Below, piece after piece: positions 46,701-54,907 of a DNA stretch of 59,878 bases (its first letter is position 1; each line of letters begins with the position of its first letter). A program made the position numbers and the translations under genes. The DNA is from Gammaproteobacteria bacterium (lineage in GTDB: Bacteria > Pseudomonadota > Gammaproteobacteria > RBG-16-57-12). The notes below the pieces were generated by a model. That model did not search any database. It was not told where the DNA came from and worked only from the letters and a program-made list of their open reading frames with translations. The DNA lies in assembly GCA_021647245.1 (NCBI GenBank), contig JAKIVC010000016.1:1-59878 (forward strand), in the 5' to 3' direction.

Positions 46701-47024
46701 GCTGGCAAGCTCACAGCCTGCCTGGTAGCTTGATCGATGGGTAGATGCCTGAGATCTTATTTCGGTTTTGTCGAAGGTGCTGATTGAGATAATACAGTGC
46801 TGTGTAGATACAGATTGGTTGCAGATCTCACCATCAGTGGTCGCACCGATGCAGACGGCATGGGGGAGCTGTGAGCTGAGGGTTTCTGCTATCTGTTGGA
46901 GAAATTCACCACCCAACCCGCTGAATATTTGAATAAGAATGTTTTTTTCGTCACGATATTCAGCGAAAGGGATCGTGTCGAAAGCAGCCGTAATTGTTTT
47001 GACTGAGAAGAGAGATGTGCGCAT
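43770..47024 (-). CDS. FIST-PAS-PAS-GGDEF-EAL hybrid c-di-GMP enzyme
   Basis: A 1084-residue cytoplasmic signalling protein with no membrane segment. FIST N and C domains (about 20-370) are a small-ligand sensor fold, with AAGGM-type loop IIIAGGMAGDNGTF and SCMARRRYMP. PAS1 (415-525, DGEYLWLYDTTRII) and PAS2 (535-650, GKWQGEIWNRTKAGELYAEW) follow. GGDEF is intact at 738-742 (SRHGGDEFLLL), and EALLRW at 866-871 is intact with the later LELTESILI and DDFGTGYSSLSYL metal/acid blocks. So both synthesis and hydrolysis of c-di-GMP are possible. It contrasts with the inactive FimX-like protein and may supply the ligand. Preceded at 9-10 bases by AGGA. Confidence 0.95.
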   Translation of the reverse strand: MRTSLFSVKTITAAFDTIPFAEYRDEKNILIQIFSGLGGEFLQQIAETLSSQLPHAVCIGATTDGEICNQSVSTQHCIISISTFDKTEIRSQASTHRSSYQAGCELASKLVTNKTKLLILLSDGTATNGDDLLQGIYDHAPNIIIAGGMAGDNGTFTQTYITCGDQLIKRGSVAVALDGDHLQVNNHYNFDWQPIGKKMLITHAEKNRVYSINNKPAAEIYAHYLGSDITRKMPSTGIEFPLVMKKNGVLIARAMLAVHGDGSLSFSGNIPQECEVQFGFGNTAAIINKSISDSIAFINQNVETFFVYSCMARRRYMPENINVEIAPFANHATTSGFFTYGEFFHTPHSNEVMNQTLTVVALSESEDSIFNIDDIAKDETEQHVETIQTFSALSNLIKTSTDELNDAFDLFDNGQFILLKRRNEEGWPVEYVSNNVMDILGYPAKDFQQETIDFLSLIHPDDLDNVLSETHRAINNNSCDHYIYEPYRLRKQDGEYLWLYDTTRIIRNKNHDITHIVGYLTDITTRKEAEQELHLYASIFHSSSEAIVVTNHESRIISVNPAFTAITGYSESEAVGQTPSFLSSGRHGTHFYQMMWSELQSTGKWQGEIWNRTKAGELYAEWLSISTLLDEKGGVKNYIALFSDITETKLISERVEFLAHHDALTALPNRILFQDRMQQSILSAERENTKVALLYLDIDHFKSVNDSLGHRTGDLLLKQVVSRLQRTLRQSDTISRHGGDEFLLLIDNLQDISPVMSVIDKITELMKSPFEIEEHQIHTSTSIGIAIYPDDGKDFDTLLQHADTAMYHAKNSGRNTHHFFTAEMHAKAKQKHFMQNYLHNAISNQELSLKFQPQYCLHTKQIIGVEALLRWRSGTLGKVTPELFIPLAEENGHIIEIGNWVIKEACRELQTLRKLGHCDLTMAINISALQFKQANFITNLLSIVAQFDLATSYIELELTESILISNIQRNLDMLNSLKEAGFKMAIDDFGTGYSSLSYLKRFPADVLKIDRAFISDIVENEDDKSIVNAIIGLCKSFNLKVIAEGVETQAQFDHLQQQGCDMIQGYFFSRPLTSQALIEKLKKH

Positions 47025-47285
47025 TCAATCTGATCCTGAGAGAGGGTACAACATAAAGCTTATCGCCCTTTATAATGTTTTTTGATCTTGGAGTATAGCC
47101 CTAAAAGCTACGAGCTGACGACGACCCGTTGTCACTGCATTTAGGTGAGATGTTGATTTTACAGTGACACAGAAAATATGCCCGTTCGGTGGCGATTTTT
47201 TTGTTTTTTCTGTAAGAGAGGTCATTTGTGTATTATACGTGTTTCTGCTCGGAAATTAGGGCAATAAAGTGAAAAGTAGCCAGTA

Positions 47286-47798
47286 ATGAAGCGATCAAAA
47301 GTTTGGATTGGATTAACTGACCCCAAAACACCGACTAACGTGGGTGCGGTGATGCGGGCAGCAGGCTGCTATGGAGCCGATGCTGTTTTTTATACTGGGG
47401 AGCGTTATAGCCGTGCGGTTAAATTTCAGACAGATACTAAACGGGTGCGGGAGCGCATCCCGCTAACACCGGTTGAATCATTTTTGAATCACAAAATGGA
47501 CCAGAGCCAGCGGGTGTGTGTGGAGTTGGTAGAGGGGGCGACACCGCTGCCGCTATTTCAACACCCTGATAACGCTTTTTATATTTTTGGCCCTGAAGAT
47601 GGCACGATTAGCCAGGCGGTTATTGATCGTGCAGATGCTGTTGTCTATATACCTACCGTCGGTTGCATGAATTTAGCCGCTACCGTTAATGTTCTGCTTT
47701 ATGACCGACTGGCTAAATCAGCTACCACTGTGACCGGTGATGAGTTGATTCGTCAAAGCCGCGATACCAATAACAGCGTCAAGCTTAAGCCGAAGTAA
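47286..47798 (+). CDS. SPOUT (TrmH-type) RNA methyltransferase
   Basis: A 170-residue knotted SAM-dependent RNA 2'-O-ribose methyltransferase. Motif 1 is TNVGAVMRAAGCYGAD, motif 2 is FIFGPEDG-like (YIFGPEDGTISQA), and motif 3 is PTVGCMNLAATVNVLLYDR. These are the three TrmH motifs. It differs from TrmJ and has no extension, so it resembles YibK-sized members. The RNA target is not predictable. A 262-bp gap upstream separates it from the divergent FIST gene; no strong regulator site was seen there. Confidence 0.87.
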   Translation: MKRSKVWIGLTDPKTPTNVGAVMRAAGCYGADAVFYTGERYSRAVKFQTDTKRVRERIPLTPVESFLNHKMDQSQRVCVELVEGATPLPLFQHPDNAFYIFGPEDGTISQAVIDRADAVVYIPTVGCMNLAATVNVLLYDRLAKSATTVTGDELIRQSRDTNNSVKLKPK

Positions 47799-47906
47799 CG
47801 CCTCAGCGTATTCATCTTTACCGCAACGCTTGGTTGTTTTCGTACTCAATCAGTCACATATGCGCTATATGCTCCCCGAATAACTGATAGTTGAAAAGAG
47901 CGGTGG

Positions 47907-49583
47907 TTATGGGCCATAAAGTTCGGGCAACAGTGGCTTGGGGCTATTTTTAGCGCTGTTTTTCCCTCTTTTTAGTGCGTTTTCAATCGCATGCCAGCAC
48001 GCCTTGCCATCCCAGTTTTTATCGTTGGTGTAGATTGCTCTATCCAGTTGCTTGAGTGCCGATTGTGCTTGTGGCAGCTCAAAATATTGAGCCAACTCAG
48101 GTAGTGTGCGGGGTGGCTGTTGCGGGTGGTGAGCTTTCCCCCATATTAACAGCGCGTCACGCGCCTGCTGCGGTTGATTGCTATGACAGGCACGGGCGAT
48201 GGCTTTTAGGCTGATTGTGGGTGAGTGCGCCGAGTTATGGTTGCTTGATTGTGGGGGCTGTAGCCGCTTTCTCCAGCCTAATCCGAGTGTTGTTAACCAG
48301 GCAAAGGCAAGCAGTGCAGTGGCTAGCTGCCAGGGCCAGAGTGCTTGCGGCTGGGTGGTTACGGGTGTAGAGGGTACTGCTTCGCTGGGAGCTGGTTTAA
48401 AGGGTTGGGTGGTTATCGTATTGATTGACTGCTGTGCGGGTAGCACTTGAATATGCTTTTCCGGCAGTCTGGCAACTTCCAGCTGCTCACTTTCGCTGTT
48501 CCACCAGGTGAGGGTGATTGCGGGCAGGGTGAATGGCCCCACCTTGATGGGCACAATGGCATATTTTTCGACGCGGGTGCCGATAACGCCCTGTGAGCTG
48601 GTGAGTGTCTCCAGTTGTGGTTGATCCGGGTATGTTTTGAAACCGGCTTGGGGCTCGAGGGACAGTTCGGGTAACTGGCTGGCACTTAGGCCGTGGGCTT
48701 GCAGGGTTAGGGTGCGGGTAATGGGTTCACCCACCCGAAAAGGTGTCTGGCTGGGTGACCATTGCTCTTGCAGGGTGAGCTGTGTGGCAGGCAGCCAGTG
48801 AATGCCACTGTCACGTTGTGGCTGTGGTTTTACCTGTAGTGTGATGGGCTTGGAGCGTGCTTGTATCGCTCTCCCCTGGTTGAATAACCCACCAAAACTG
48901 CCCATGGTTCGCTCTTGGGAGCGGCCACTGAATAGGATGCTCGGAATCTCAATTTCGCCACTCTGCTGTGGCAACAGGGCGTAGCGACGCTCAATAACAC
49001 CGACCCGTTGACCACCTTGAATGGTCTGATACTGTTTATCATCACCCAGTTTGTAGGTTTCTACACCGGCTATTTCTGGGGCGGGAAGTACCCCCTCAGC
49101 GAGGTTGATGGTGTGCATGAGCCGCACCGTCAGAATAACCTGTTGCTGTAGATAGGGTGTGGTGTTGTCTACCGAGATCTCAAGTGCCAGCTCACGAATC
49201 TGCGCAGCCTGTGGGCTGCTCGCTTCGACCACTTGCAGGGTGATGGGCTGGCTCTGCAGGTTGCCGATCTCAATGGTCGGAATGACCACTCTCCCTGCCT
49301 GCTTGGGGGCGAGGGTAATCTGCAGCTGTTTGACGCTATCTATACGACCATTAATGATGCTGACCTGGCTGCTCTGCTGACTGCCCAGTATGTCGAATAG
49401 TCCCTCCAGAGCGGTCAAGTCAGGGTTGATGGGGCCGTCATAATCGCGCAGCGTCAGCGTGAGTTGTAGCGTCTCATGCTCGCTAATGGGGTTGCGGTCT
49501 ACGGTTGCTTGCAGGGTTGCTGCTTGCAGTAGCGGGGTGGTGAATATCATCACCAGTAAAAAGATCCGGCGCACGATTACCAT
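47907..49583 (-). CDS. batD: BatD-like protein (oxygen tolerance)
   Basis: A 558-residue protein with signal peptide (RRIFLLVMIFTTPLLQA, cleavage after A-A-T region). The exported part consists of beta-sandwich repeats as in BatD (LQATVDRNPISEHETLQLTL, IGTRVEKYAIVPIKVGPF). One membrane helix (LWPWQLATALLAFAWLTTLG) precedes an approximately 130-residue cytoplasmic tail. Bat proteins are linked to aerotolerance in Bacteroides and to envelope stability in other bacteria. Its start overlaps batB by seven bases, so it is the last gene of the six-gene operon. Confidence 0.93.
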   Translation of the reverse strand: MVIVRRIFLLVMIFTTPLLQAATLQATVDRNPISEHETLQLTLTLRDYDGPINPDLTALEGLFDILGSQQSSQVSIINGRIDSVKQLQITLAPKQAGRVVIPTIEIGNLQSQPITLQVVEASSPQAAQIRELALEISVDNTTPYLQQQVILTVRLMHTINLAEGVLPAPEIAGVETYKLGDDKQYQTIQGGQRVGVIERRYALLPQQSGEIEIPSILFSGRSQERTMGSFGGLFNQGRAIQARSKPITLQVKPQPQRDSGIHWLPATQLTLQEQWSPSQTPFRVGEPITRTLTLQAHGLSASQLPELSLEPQAGFKTYPDQPQLETLTSSQGVIGTRVEKYAIVPIKVGPFTLPAITLTWWNSESEQLEVARLPEKHIQVLPAQQSINTITTQPFKPAPSEAVPSTPVTTQPQALWPWQLATALLAFAWLTTLGLGWRKRLQPPQSSNHNSAHSPTISLKAIARACHSNQPQQARDALLIWGKAHHPQQPPRTLPELAQYFELPQAQSALKQLDRAIYTNDKNWDGKACWHAIENALKRGKNSAKNSPKPLLPELYGP

Positions 49584-51409
49584 GGTTGGTGGTTCTCAGG
49601 TTGTTGGGGTTGTTGTTGGTGCTGCTGCTCAAATTTTCGGCGCAACAGGCCACCAGGGTCGTCTGGAATGCGGCGCAGCCACTGTTGCAAGTATTGCGCT
49701 TGCTCCTCTCCTTCGGTATCAAGCTCACTCTGTAGTGCCTGCTGGTTTTGCTGCTGATCACTCTTGGTCGCTTCAGTGTCACTCTGTTGGGGCTGCTCTG
49801 TGGCCTCAGACTGTTCAGCAGCGTCCTGCTGTTCTGTGCTGTTTTGTGTTGACTCTGAGGGTGGCTGTTCAGCTGCCGATTCGGGCGGTTGTGTCTCTTT
49901 TGACTGCTCACCTGAGGTGTCACCCGGTTGTGACTGCGGCTCACCTTGTTCGCCCTGTTGTGGGCTATCTCCCGCTTGTTGCTCTCCCTGGTCACCCTGC
50001 TGCTCGCTATCGGATGGTTGATCTTGTTGTTGCTCCATCAGTGATTGCAGTAGTTGTAAATTAAACTGGCTATCTTGATGGTCAGGGTTCTGCTTTAGGG
50101 CTGATTCATACGCCTTGATCGCTTCGGATAGTTTACCCGCTTTTGCGAGGGCATTGCCTTGATTATAGAGGCTATCGACGCTGTTCTGTTGTCCAAATAG
50201 CTCGGCAGCCTGTTGATAATCACCGGCACGATAGAGTGCCGTGGCGCGCCACAATGGGTCATCAAACTGCTCTGCCGCTTGTTGGAACTGCTGTTGCTGC
50301 ATCGCCTTGGCGGCTTGTTGGTCAGGGCTCTGCCATAGGTTATCCCACGCCAGTGCGTAGCTCATTTGTGGCTGCAACAACAGCGCACAAAACAGTACTG
50401 AAAAAAGCCAGCCACGGCGAAAGGCAAAAGCGCCAATAAGTAGTAGCGGCAAGAGCAGCCAGATGCCTTCATCATGCCACTGCTGTTGGCTCTGTTGTCG
50501 CTCACTCTCACGGCCCGCATTGAGCGGCTGTTGGCTGGCTGGGAATAGCGTTTTCAAGTCGCTCTCATCATAGCGCAGTGGCGAGTAACGGCCCGCTCCG
50601 GCAGCTGCAAGGCGCTGTAGCGAGGGGTGGTCCGCTTTGCTGATAACAATGGCACCACGGCTATCTTTAAGGAATCCTCCACTCTTCAGGGGGATTGGAC
50701 TGCCCTGACGGTTACCCACTCCCAGCACTGAGAGTCGCCTGTTTTTAGTGGCCAGCTGTTTTGCCAATGTGTAAGCCTGCTCATCACTTACGCCATCGCT
50801 GATAACGAGGAGTTGTGCTTGTTGAAAGCCCGCATCATCAAGCAATTTATTGGCACGTTGAATGGCGACACTGAGCTGACTACCTTGGCTGGGCATAATC
50901 TCACTGCTGAGTGCGGGTACCAGGTTGGCAATGGTGCGATTATCATCGGTGAGTGGTGAGACTACATAGGCGTGGTCGGTATAAACCACCAGCCCGGTCT
51001 GCCCCTCTTTGCGCTGTGCCAGAATATCCAGTATTTTGTGACGGGCGTGGGTTAGGCGAGAGGGGGTGATGTCGTTGGCATCCATTGAGCGGGAGAGGTC
51101 AAGCAGGATCACCAGCGCAGACGCTTGCATATAGAGTGGTTGTGGCTGCTTCTTCCAAGCTGGGCCGCTGATGGCAAGGGTGGCGATAATCCACGCGGTG
51201 AGTAGCAGTAGTGGCCAATAACGGCGCTGAGTTGTTTGATCATTATCCAAAAGGTGTGGCAGTAGCTCGGCATCCACCACTTTTGACCAGTCACTCTGGC
51301 TGTTTTGAGCGCGCCAACTACGCCATGTCAGCCATAATGCGGGCAGTAGTGCCAGCAGCCACCAGGGGCGTAACAGGTGTAGGCTTTGCCAGTCGATAGC
51401 GATACTCAC
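49577..51409 (-). CDS. BatB/BatC-type VWA-TPR membrane protein
   Basis: A 610-residue protein with two N-terminal helices, then a von Willebrand A domain with MIDAS LLDLSRSMDANDITPSRL (DxSxS intact). A second hydrophobic segment follows (WLLLPLLLIGAFAFRRGWLF). One TPR (LYNQGNALAKAGKLSEAIKA) leads into a Gln/Glu/Ser-rich acidic tail of about 130 residues. Such a fusion joins the BatB and BatC roles of other operons. The low-complexity tail is likely disordered. It overlaps batA by four bases. Confidence 0.93.
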   Translation of the reverse strand: MSIAIDWQSLHLLRPWWLLALLPALWLTWRSWRAQNSQSDWSKVVDAELLPHLLDNDQTTQRRYWPLLLLTAWIIATLAISGPAWKKQPQPLYMQASALVILLDLSRSMDANDITPSRLTHARHKILDILAQRKEGQTGLVVYTDHAYVVSPLTDDNRTIANLVPALSSEIMPSQGSQLSVAIQRANKLLDDAGFQQAQLLVISDGVSDEQAYTLAKQLATKNRRLSVLGVGNRQGSPIPLKSGGFLKDSRGAIVISKADHPSLQRLAAAGAGRYSPLRYDESDLKTLFPASQQPLNAGRESERQQSQQQWHDEGIWLLLPLLLIGAFAFRRGWLFSVLFCALLLQPQMSYALAWDNLWQSPDQQAAKAMQQQQFQQAAEQFDDPLWRATALYRAGDYQQAAELFGQQNSVDSLYNQGNALAKAGKLSEAIKAYESALKQNPDHQDSQFNLQLLQSLMEQQQDQPSDSEQQGDQGEQQAGDSPQQGEQGEPQSQPGDTSGEQSKETQPPESAAEQPPSESTQNSTEQQDAAEQSEATEQPQQSDTEATKSDQQQNQQALQSELDTEGEEQAQYLQQWLRRIPDDPGGLLRRKFEQQHQQQPQQPENHQPW

Positions 51410-52395
51410 TGTGACCTCCCCCGGTACCCGGCAAAGCAGAGTGATAAAATCAGTGCCAAACCCAGTGGCCAGAGGTATAGCTCTTCACGGGGGCGATAAT
51501 ATTCACTCTCTCCCTCAGAGGGTTCGAGTTGATCGAGTAGCTGATAAATTTCACTCAATTGAGCGCTCTCTTTGGCCCGAAAGTAGCGCCCACCGGTTAA
51601 CGCTGCAATCTCACTCAGCAGCGCTTCATCCAGATCAGCGGATGGGTTAACGGTGCGGCTACCAAAAAAGCCAGGCACCTGCATGCTCTCAGCGCCCAGG
51701 CCGATGGTGTAGATTTTGATATTATCTTCAGCCGCCAGTCGTGCGGCCTCCCGAGGGTCGACTTCACCGGCGGTGTTATCACCATCTGTGAGCAGGATTA
51801 ACACCCGGCTTTGATCGGGGCGGTCACGGAGTCGCTTGATTGCCAGCCCAATGGCATCACCGATGGCAGTCGCTTTACCGGCGATACCAATTTGCGCCTC
51901 GTTCAACATCTGCGTCACCGTGTGGCGGTCGTGGGTGAGGGGAGTTTGCAGGTAGGCCTGACTGCCGAATAGTATCAGGCCAACACGGTCGCCAAGGCGC
52001 TGCTGGATAAATTCACCACCAATCACTTTGACCACGGTGAGGCGATCGACCGACTCTCCACCCAGGGTGAGGTCGGGCACCTCCATACTTCCCGAAACAT
52101 CTACTGCCATCAGCAGGTCACGACCGGTGAGTGGGGTCGCAACGGGTTCACCCAGCCATTGTGGGCGCATTATCGCAAGAACCAGGCAACACCAGATTAA
52201 GATGGCCAGCCAGGGGGAGCGGTTGAATTTTGTGGTTTGAGTGCTGGGTTGCTGTGTCGTGAGTTGTTGCAGCTCATTGAAAAAGGGGACCCGCAGCGCC
52301 GCGTGCTGTTGATTTTTTACCGCAGGCAGCAGCCGACGCAATAACCACGGTAGTGGCAGTAGCAGTCCCATTAGTGGCCAGGCCCATTCAAACAT
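51406..52395 (-). CDS. batA: BatA-type VWA membrane protein
   Basis: A 329-residue VWA protein with helices at both ends (LAILIWCCLVLAIMRPQW and LYLWPLGLALILSLCFAGY). MIDAS is MAVDVSGSMEVPD with the Thr/Asp loop ILLTDGDNTAGEVDP; so metal binding is expected. Start overlaps DUF4381 by eight bases and end overlaps batB by four, so these products are made together. Proposed to form an envelope complex with MoxR as activator. Confidence 0.93.
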   Translation of the reverse strand: MFEWAWPLMGLLLPLPWLLRRLLPAVKNQQHAALRVPFFNELQQLTTQQPSTQTTKFNRSPWLAILIWCCLVLAIMRPQWLGEPVATPLTGRDLLMAVDVSGSMEVPDLTLGGESVDRLTVVKVIGGEFIQQRLGDRVGLILFGSQAYLQTPLTHDRHTVTQMLNEAQIGIAGKATAIGDAIGLAIKRLRDRPDQSRVLILLTDGDNTAGEVDPREAARLAAEDNIKIYTIGLGAESMQVPGFFGSRTVNPSADLDEALLSEIAALTGGRYFRAKESAQLSEIYQLLDQLEPSEGESEYYRPREELYLWPLGLALILSLCFAGYRGRSQ

Positions 52396-52906
52396 GACGG
52401 CTCCCCCGCTTGAATAGATGAGTAATACAGTGGCGGCTTAGGGTGATCAGTGGCTCTACCTCAAAATCAGCGGTGTTCTTTTGATAAGGCGCTTGAGACA
52501 AAACTTGCCCTATACCCTGGGTAAATGGCTTCCCATCGCTAAAATCATCGAGGAATGCCAGCCAGGCGTGGCCGCTAAGCCCCGCCACACCGTCTTGTGG
52601 CTGGGTGGCCAGTGCGGCGCGGCGCAAAAGTTGTGAAAGCTGCTGTAATAACTGCTGTGGTTGGTCTGGGTAGCGGTGTGCCAGTTGCTCTAGCTCACGC
52701 AGTGACGCACGTTTGATTGCACCCCGTTGATAGTGGCGGTAGCTGAGCCATGCCAGCAAAATAAGTAGCAGCAGTGTGGCCAGTAGCAGCCACCATCCCG
52801 GTGCGGGTGGCCACCCACTGATGGCTTCGGGCAGGTGAATATCACGCAGCTGTGCCAAAGGGTCAGTTGAGGGTGCGGTTGTTGGGTTTGCCAGCGTGCT
52901 GTTCAT
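52388..52906 (-). CDS. DUF4381 membrane protein of the Bat operon
   Basis: A 172-residue protein with a single helix (WWLLLATLLLLILLAWLSYR) after the conserved DIHLPEAISGWPPAPGWW. The C-terminal cytoplasmic domain is helical. This is typical of DUF4381, which is nearly always linked to MoxR, DUF58 and VWA genes. Function unknown. Four-base overlap with DUF58. Confidence 0.92.
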   Translation of the reverse strand: MNSTLANPTTAPSTDPLAQLRDIHLPEAISGWPPAPGWWLLLATLLLLILLAWLSYRHYQRGAIKRASLRELEQLAHRYPDQPQQLLQQLSQLLRRAALATQPQDGVAGLSGHAWLAFLDDFSDGKPFTQGIGQVLSQAPYQKNTADFEVEPLITLSRHCITHLFKRGSRHV

Positions 52907-53856
52907 TGTGCAAAGCCTCTCAACTTATCAAACAGCGTGTCGTCGGTGGCAATGGTTGTCAGTTTAATCACTTGGCTTTTTGCTAGCGCTTGTAGCGCCT
53001 GCTGGCGTTGTTCGAATCGCTGGTGAAATGCACTGGCCAGTTTGGCGTTGCTACTGAGCGTTAAGCGTTGCTGGCCATCGCTTACGGTATAGTAGCCCTG
53101 TTCAGGCAGATGAGACTCCAGTGGGTCGTATATAAACAGACAGACCACTTCGTTGTGGCGGGCAAGGCTGCGCAGGTGTTGAAGGGTTAGCGCATCCAGG
53201 TCATGGAAATCACTGATGATATAGAGGCGGCTGCCAGTTTTGCTGATCGCTTGCAGGCGCAGTAGTTGGCTCTCAAGGGAGCATTTTTGGCCCTTATCGG
53301 TAACCGCCAGCTGGTGTGCTAGCATCAAGTTGATGAGCTGTAGCACCGCTTTTTGGCCTCGCTTGGGGCGTAGCTCATGGTGGTGTGCTTCGTTGAAAAG
53401 AGAGAGGCCAATCCGGTCACCACGGTGCTCACCTAGCCAGGCGAGTAACGTGGCGGCCTGTATCGCCTGGAAAGATTTAAAAGTGACCCGACTGCCGAAG
53501 TGCATCGGGCGGCGCAGATCAAGGGAGATTAATAGTGGGCACTCCCGCTCTTCACGAAACAGCTTGGTATAGGTGCGGCCAGTACGTGCCGAAACACGCC
53601 AGTCGATATCACGGGTATCATCACCCGGCAGATAGGGGCGCACTTCATCAAACTCAGTGCCCCGGCCACGAAAGCGTGATAAATAGCCCCCCGACTGGGC
53701 AGAGCGAACCTGGCGTGGCTTCTGGCTGATGAGTAGTTTGGCGTGATGACGCAGCGCCAGCAGAGCTTGTTGTGTTAAGTGCAGTGGCTCGCGGGTAGTC
53801 GTGGCACGGGGTGTTCCGCGAAACAGCTCTTTTATGCTTCTTTTTAAGTCGAGCAT
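52903..53856 (-). CDS. DUF58 protein (MoxR operon)
   Basis: A 317-residue protein with the defining motif RPYLPGDDTRDIDWRVSART and then TYTKLFREERECPLLISLDL. A degraded VWA-like fold covers the C-terminal half (LLAWLGEHRGDRIGLSLF). It lies five bases after MoxR. DUF58 proteins are suggested to be clients or partners of MoxR ATPases; no catalytic role is known. Confidence 0.93.
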   Translation of the reverse strand: MLDLKRSIKELFRGTPRATTTREPLHLTQQALLALRHHAKLLISQKPRQVRSAQSGGYLSRFRGRGTEFDEVRPYLPGDDTRDIDWRVSARTGRTYTKLFREERECPLLISLDLRRPMHFGSRVTFKSFQAIQAATLLAWLGEHRGDRIGLSLFNEAHHHELRPKRGQKAVLQLINLMLAHQLAVTDKGQKCSLESQLLRLQAISKTGSRLYIISDFHDLDALTLQHLRSLARHNEVVCLFIYDPLESHLPEQGYYTVSDGQQRLTLSSNAKLASAFHQRFEQRQQALQALAKSQVIKLTTIATDDTLFDKLRGFAQ

Positions 53857-53861
53857 CGTTG

Positions 53862-54839
53862 CTAGGGTACCGGTACCCGGTTGAGTAGTTCATCGATCAA
53901 TTGGTCGCAGGTGACACCCTCCGCTTCTGCTTCGAAGCTCAATAAAATACGGTGACGCAGCACATTGTGTGCCACTGCATGAATATCTTCGGGTGAGAGG
54001 TAGTCGCGTCCTCGCAGCCACGCATGGGCGCGGGCGCAGCGATCCAGTGCCATGGTGGCCCGCGGGCTGGCACCGTACTGAACCCATTGGGCGAGGTCTT
54101 CACCGTAGCGGCCAGGCGTGCGGCTGGCCATGATCAGTTCAACAAGATAGCGCTCTAGCGGCTCGGCCAGGTGCAGTTGCAGAATCTCTTTGCGGGCAGC
54201 GAATATCGCCTCCTGACTGAGTGGCTCAGCGGCTTGTAGGGGTCTGCTTTGCAGCGCTTCATTGCGGGTCAGGTGCAAAATTTCCATCTCTTCGCTGGCA
54301 TTAGGAAACTCAATCCGCACATGCATCAGGAAACGGTCCAGCTGCGCCTCGGGCAGCGGGTAGGTGCCCTCCTGTTCAATGGGGTTTTGTGTCGCCATCA
54401 CCAGAAACAGCTCGGGGAGGGGGTAGGTGGTGCGGCCAACCGTGATCTGCCGTTCAGCCATCGCCTCCAGTAGAGCCGATTGCACCTTGGCCGGGGAGCG
54501 GTTGATTTCGTCCGCTAACACCAGGTTGTGAAAAAGTGGCCCCTCCTGAAAGTGAAAGCTCCCCTCTTGAGGGCGGTAAATTTCAGTGCCAATGAGATCG
54601 GCGGGTAGCAAGTCCGGGGTGAACTGTACCCGATGGAAGTCAGCATCCAAACCACCTGCCAACGCTTTAATCGCAGTGGTTTTAGCCAGTCCGGGTGCCC
54701 CTTCAACCAACAAGTGGCCATCGGCAAGCAGCGCAATCAACAGGCGATCAATAAGGTCGGATTGTCCAACGATATGTTGTTGAATATGCTTGCGAAGTTG
54801 TTCTACTTGATGGTATGACATGGTGGCTTGCTCTTCCAT
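53862..54839 (-). CDS. MoxR-family AAA+ ATPase
   Basis: A 325-residue MoxR ATPase, the first gene of the Bat operon. Walker A LLVEGAPGLAKTTAIKALAG, Walker B LVLADEINRSPAKVQSALLE, and sensor VMATQNPIEQEGTYPLPEAQ are intact, followed by the C-terminal helical bundle (SPEDIHAVAHNVLRHRI). It may act as a chaperone that loads metal into, or remodels, the VWA proteins made from the same mRNA. Met1 or Met7 may be the start; a good ribosome site for either was not evident. Confidence 0.95.
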   Translation of the reverse strand: MEEQATMSYHQVEQLRKHIQQHIVGQSDLIDRLLIALLADGHLLVEGAPGLAKTTAIKALAGGLDADFHRVQFTPDLLPADLIGTEIYRPQEGSFHFQEGPLFHNLVLADEINRSPAKVQSALLEAMAERQITVGRTTYPLPELFLVMATQNPIEQEGTYPLPEAQLDRFLMHVRIEFPNASEEMEILHLTRNEALQSRPLQAAEPLSQEAIFAARKEILQLHLAEPLERYLVELIMASRTPGRYGEDLAQWVQYGASPRATMALDRCARAHAWLRGRDYLSPEDIHAVAHNVLRHRILLSFEAEAEGVTCDQLIDELLNRVPVP

Positions 54840-54907
54840 TCTATGTGCAGTTTAATGTTTGTCTGATCTGGCCTTCATGAGTTCCCAAAGTAATACATTA
54901 TTTTGTG

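Noticed and set aside
49459..50064. A 201-residue plus-strand frame opposite the Bat VWA-TPR gene
   Set aside because: It is the complement of a Gln/Glu-rich low-complexity tail, where open antisense frames are expected; no family resemblance.
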